64,000 bases of DNA from Rhodoplanes azumiensis (GTDB lineage Bacteria > Pseudomonadota > Alphaproteobacteria > Rhizobiales > Xanthobacteraceae), in the NCBI RefSeq assembly GCF_042682915.1, contig NZ_JBHUIW010000007.1:107863-171862 (forward strand), written 5' to 3'. This document shows, one piece after another, positions 61,437 through 64,000 of this stretch. Every line of letters begins with the position of its first letter. The first letter of the stretch is position 1. The notes beneath the pieces were generated by a model that had not been told where the DNA came from, made no database searches, and saw only the letters and a program-made list of their open reading frames with translations. A program made the translations under genes and the position numbers.

Positions 61437-61721
61437 TCACGCCACGCGCCGTGGCTTGATCGCGGAGTAGTCGTTCACGGATTCCGCCTTGGACAGATCG
61501 TGTGCCGTCTGGAGATTGATCCAGAAGCGCGGGTCGGTGCGGAAATAACGTCCGAGCCGCAGCGCCGTGTCGGCCGACACGTCGCGCTCGCCGCGGACGA
61601 TCTCGCTGATGCGGTTGGCGGGCACACCGAGCTCCGCAGCGAGCGCCCGCGCCGAGAGGCCGAGTGGCACGAGAAAGTCTTCCTTCAGGACTTCGCCCGG
61701 ATGCGTGCGGATGCGCGGCAT
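61437..61721 (-). CDS. higA: HigA-type antitoxin
   Basis: This 94-residue protein has an XRE-type helix-turn-helix (about 22-55, with GLSARALAAELGVPANRISEIVRGERDV) and the HigA_antidote pattern, beginning HPGEVLKEDFL and ending TDPRFWINLQTAHDLSKAE. It neutralises HigB and represses the pair. It is downstream of higB (10 bases), the usual reversed order of HigBA. Confidence 0.88.
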   Translation of the reverse strand: MPRIRTHPGEVLKEDFLVPLGLSARALAAELGVPANRISEIVRGERDVSADTALRLGRYFRTDPRFWINLQTAHDLSKAESVNDYSAIKPRRVA

Positions 61722-61731
61722 GGGTCACCCC

Positions 61732-62013
61732 TCAATGATAGTCGACGATCATGACGTCGAGCGGTCCTTCGGCCGACCAGCGGAAGCAGATGCGCCATTG
61801 GTCGTTGATTCTGATGCTGTATTGCCCCTTGCGATCTCCCTTCAACGCCTCCAGCCGGTTGCCCGGCGGTGCGCGAAGGTCGGCGAGCCGCGCCGCAGCG
61901 TCGAGATGATCCAGCTTCCGAACGGCCACGGACGTGAACGACTGCCAGCGGGCCGGGCAGCGTCCCTCCCGGAACAACAGCTCTGTCTCGGAGTCGCCGA
62001 AGCCACGGATCAT
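61732..62013 (-). CDS. higB: HigB-type toxin (RelE superfamily mRNA interferase)
   Basis: This 93-residue protein resembles HigB/RelE nucleases that cleave mRNA on the ribosome. The end GQYSIRINDQWRICFRW is characteristic, with basic residues and RxxFRW. The ATG at 62013 lies only 4 bases from a perfect 14-bp palindrome and has no ribosome-binding site, so translation may be leaderless. It is the first gene of the pair. Confidence 0.85.
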   Translation of the reverse strand: MIRGFGDSETELLFREGRCPARWQSFTSVAVRKLDHLDAAARLADLRAPPGNRLEALKGDRKGQYSIRINDQWRICFRWSAEGPLDVMIVDYH

Positions 62014-62017
62014 GGCT

Positions 62018-62031
62018 GTGATACGTATCAC
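62018..62031. promoter_or_regulatory. HigBA autoregulatory operator (14-bp palindrome)
   Basis: GTGATACGTATCAC is a perfect inverted repeat immediately upstream of the higB start codon. Its position and symmetry fit binding by the HigA helix-turn-helix dimer. No other copy was noticed in the window. Confidence 0.7.
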
Positions 62032-62170
62032 GTATAGGCAAGCGGAGAAACTCGGCAGTCGAAAGCCGTTCGTTAACCACCCGCCCCACAATGTCGTGCG
62101 ACGGGCGCCACCGGTCGGGGCGCGCGGGAGTATCCTGTCGGAACGATCCGTCGGAGCCTCGGAGGTCGTC

Positions 62171-62770
62171 ATGCGGGTGGGCACGCTTCTTCTCGCGGGT
62201 CTCGCCGGCCTCGTCGCGGCCGGCGCCGCGCAGGCCGACACGGGTTACCCGGTCTCGGGCCGCTGGACCTACAAGGATCCGAAGGGCGACGGACCCGCGC
62301 CGACCTGCGACGGGCGGGTGATGACGTTTTCCGGGATGCAGCGTTTCGACACCGGCGGCGGCGTCTCGCAGTTCCGCAACGTGCGCACCGAGCAGGTCGA
62401 CGCGACGACCTATCGGGTTCTCGACGAGTTCTTCAACGTGATGATCCGCGGCAAGCTCGGCTTCGAGCTGCAGGTCCGCGATCCCGACCACATCGCCATC
62501 CTGCTCGACTCCGGCGAAGGCTATCTGCTGCGCCGCTGCGGCACCGGCGGCGGCCGCGGCGGCCGCGGTGGCGGCGGTGGCGGCGGTGGCGACGACCGCG
62601 CCGAGGGCGCCGGCGACGCGGCGGCGACCGGTCGCTCGGCTGCTGCACACCCCCGCCACGACGGCGACGACGCCGACGCGGCGGACGATCCGGCCGGCGA
62701 CGATCCGGAGGCCGGCCACGGCAAGGCCCGCGACGCCGAGGAGGGCGGCTCCGGCGACACCGGCGAATGA
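62171..62770 (+). CDS. Secreted hypothetical protein with Gly-rich tail
   Basis: This 199-residue product has a signal peptide (about 1-20, ending AAQAD). Its mature domain of about 100 residues starts GYPVSGRWTYKDPKG and contains FSGMQRFDTGGG and YLLRRCGTG. It then has a Gly run (about 119-132), and an Asp/Ala/Gly acidic tail to the end. I do not recognise the family. The ATG at 62171 has GGAGG 6 bases upstream. It converges with the Tim44-like gene over a hairpin at 62820-62847. Confidence 0.75.
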   Translation: MRVGTLLLAGLAGLVAAGAAQADTGYPVSGRWTYKDPKGDGPAPTCDGRVMTFSGMQRFDTGGGVSQFRNVRTEQVDATTYRVLDEFFNVMIRGKLGFELQVRDPDHIAILLDSGEGYLLRRCGTGGGRGGRGGGGGGGGDDRAEGAGDAAATGRSAAAHPRHDGDDADAADDPAGDDPEAGHGKARDAEEGGSGDTGE

Positions 62771-62819
62771 CGCGAACCGCGGGTGGCGCGCGACGCTCCG
62801 ACCTCGGTCCAGAGACGAG

Positions 62820-62847
62820 AACGGCCGCGGGTCGCCCCGCGGCCGTT
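62820..62847. terminator. Hairpin between converging genes
   Basis: A 12-bp perfect stem, AACGGCCGCGGG with CCCGCGGCCGTT, has a 4-base loop but no T-tract on either strand. It lies in the 114-base gap between the Gly-rich gene and the Tim44-like gene and may block read-through from both. Confidence 0.5.
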
Positions 62848-62884
62848 CTGCATCGTATCGCTGCTGCGGCGCGTCGGCGCGCGC

Positions 62885-63916
62885 TCAGCCGACCTGCTGG
62901 ATCGCCGAGAGCATCCAGGCGCCGCCGCGTGGACGGCGGAACGTCCACACCTCGGTGACGGTCTCGGGCTGACCGCCCGACACCACCTTGCCGGACGCCC
63001 GGTCGACCATGCGGTCGACGAGCGAGTAGCGCATCGCCACGGTGGCGTAGTCGGTGTCGCCCTCGCGCCACGCCTCGGCGAGGTCGCCCTGCTCCAGCTT
63101 CACGGCGGCGATCTCGTTGATCACCCCGCGGCCGGCGTTCTCGGCGAACTGCTCCGAGAAGTAGGAGAGCATCTCGGGCGTCACGCGGGTGCGCAGGGCC
63201 GTGAGATCCTCCTTGGCGTAGGCGCCCTGAACGTCGGTCAGCAGGCGCTCGAACGCGTCGTAGTCCTGCGGGCCGATGCCGATGTCGTCGGAGGGCTCCG
63301 CCGGGCGGGCGCCGAGCCCACCACCCAGGCCGGCACCCGGACCGCCACCGAGCCCGGTCGCCGTCCCGCCGCCGAGGCCGAGCGGCATCCCGAGGCCGTT
63401 GCGCGGCGGGTCACCATGCGCCTCGCGATAGCTCGGACCGGCTGCCATGGCGGGCTGCTGGGCGCGCCGGCCCTGCCACATCCGCCACAGGAACATCGCC
63501 AGGAACGCCACCAGGCCGATCTGCAGCAGCAGGCCCAGCATCGAGGCGAAGCCGCCGAGGCCGCTCATGAAGCCGCCGCCGAACAGCATGCCGAGCAGGC
63601 CGGCGCCGAGGAAGCCGGCCGCGAGGCCGCCCAGCAGGCCGCCGCCGAAGCCGCCGAACAGGCCGCCGCGATTGGGCTGAGCGGCCGCCGGGCTTGCGGC
63701 ATTCGGCCGCGCCGGCTGGGTCATCGATCGCTCCATCGGAGCGGCCGTCGAGGGGGCCGTGCGGGTCGGCGCCGGCGCCGAGTAGGTGCGGCTGCCGCGG
63801 CTGCCCGCGCTCGAGCCACCCCCGGCGCGCGACCAGGCGATGTCGCCGGCCACCAGAACCAGGGCCGAAGCCACGGCGAGAGAAAGAAAAATCGGGCGCG
63901 TGCGCGAACCGAACAT
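62885..63916 (-). CDS. Tim44-like domain membrane protein
   Basis: This 343-residue protein begins with a signal or membrane segment (about 8-25), a Ser/Arg-rich linker and a Gly-rich hydrophobic stretch (about 85-145) that probably forms one or two membrane helices. Its C-terminal Tim44-like domain (about 215-343) contains FERLLTDVQGAYAKEDLTALR, TPEMLSYFSEQFAEN and EVWTFRRPRGGAWMLSAIQQV. Tim44-like proteins are common in Alphaproteobacteria and resemble the mitochondrial import factor; the bacterial role is not settled. Confidence 0.85.
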   Translation of the reverse strand: MFGSRTRPIFLSLAVASALVLVAGDIAWSRAGGGSSAGSRGSRTYSAPAPTRTAPSTAAPMERSMTQPARPNAASPAAAQPNRGGLFGGFGGGLLGGLAAGFLGAGLLGMLFGGGFMSGLGGFASMLGLLLQIGLVAFLAMFLWRMWQGRRAQQPAMAAGPSYREAHGDPPRNGLGMPLGLGGGTATGLGGGPGAGLGGGLGARPAEPSDDIGIGPQDYDAFERLLTDVQGAYAKEDLTALRTRVTPEMLSYFSEQFAENAGRGVINEIAAVKLEQGDLAEAWREGDTDYATVAMRYSLVDRMVDRASGKVVSGGQPETVTEVWTFRRPRGGAWMLSAIQQVG

Positions 63917-64000
63917 GAGTCTCCTCCAGAGCCCCTGCGCAAAACGCTACGGCATGCACACATTTCGGGTGGGCAAGAGCTTGTCTCGGAGGATCCAGCC

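Overview
The window is very GC-rich and densely coded. Its gene content (full dcw cell-wall/division cluster, RNase P RNA gene, BamD, LpxC, RecN, LigA, meso-DAP-type MurE, DUF1289 and DUF1236 proteins, Tim44-like protein, PhaR-like site) points to an alphaproteobacterium, most likely of the order Hyphomicrobiales. I cannot place it to genus. No tRNA, rRNA other than RNase P RNA, transposase, integrase or CRISPR array was seen.

Layout. 1-4.1 kb: 3' part of prmA, a small possibly phasin-like gene, an aminopeptidase P and a short-chain dehydrogenase. 4.4-13 kb: a minus-strand aldarate catabolism cluster (MFS transporter, galactarate dehydratase, Bug-type binding protein, glucarate dehydratase, KDGluc aldolase, tartronate semialdehyde reductase) with a divergent FadR-type GntR regulator. 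Together these take glucarate and galactarate to pyruvate plus D-glycerate. 13.1-32.8 kb: the distal half of the dcw cluster on the minus strand, in transcription order ftsW, murG, murC, a glutamine amidotransferase, a two-gene lower-GC module, murB, ddl, ftsQ, ftsA, ftsZ, lpxC, bamD, recN, ligA. 33-37.5 kb: an SGNH hydrolase and a TRAP transporter operon. 37.8-42.9 kb: small envelope or hypothetical genes, DUF1289, rnpB (minus), a LysR regulator, an AmpD-like amidase and a PRC-barrel protein. 43-45.4 kb: a protein kinase-universal stress protein fusion and a metallophosphoesterase. 45.5-56.4 kb: the proximal half of the dcw cluster on the plus strand: MraZ operator, mraZ, rsmH, ftsL, ftsI, then two opposing small genes, then murE, murF, mraY, murD. 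56.5-61.4 kb: a DHDPS-family lyase, an IclR regulator and pcaIJF (end of the beta-ketoadipate pathway). 61.4-64 kb: a HigBA toxin-antitoxin pair, a Gly-rich secreted protein and a Tim44-like membrane protein.

Main points. The dcw cluster, normally one collinear block, is cut between murD and ftsW. The two halves lie back to back on opposite strands about 12.8 kb apart, and the cluster is interrupted again between ftsI and murE and between murC and murB. The murC-murB insertion holds a lower-GC bicistron of a small charged protein and an ImmA/IrrE-like protein whose HExxH zinc site looks destroyed; this is my best candidate for an undescribed system. A textbook MraZ operator (four 5-bp boxes at exact 10-bp spacing) precedes mraZ. 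Many gene gaps carry 85-150 bp palindromic repeats of at least five kinds, and one kind occurs as two inverted copies flanking 30.4-37.6 kb.

Gene calls rest on recognisable motifs and gene order read from sequence and memory; no database search was run.
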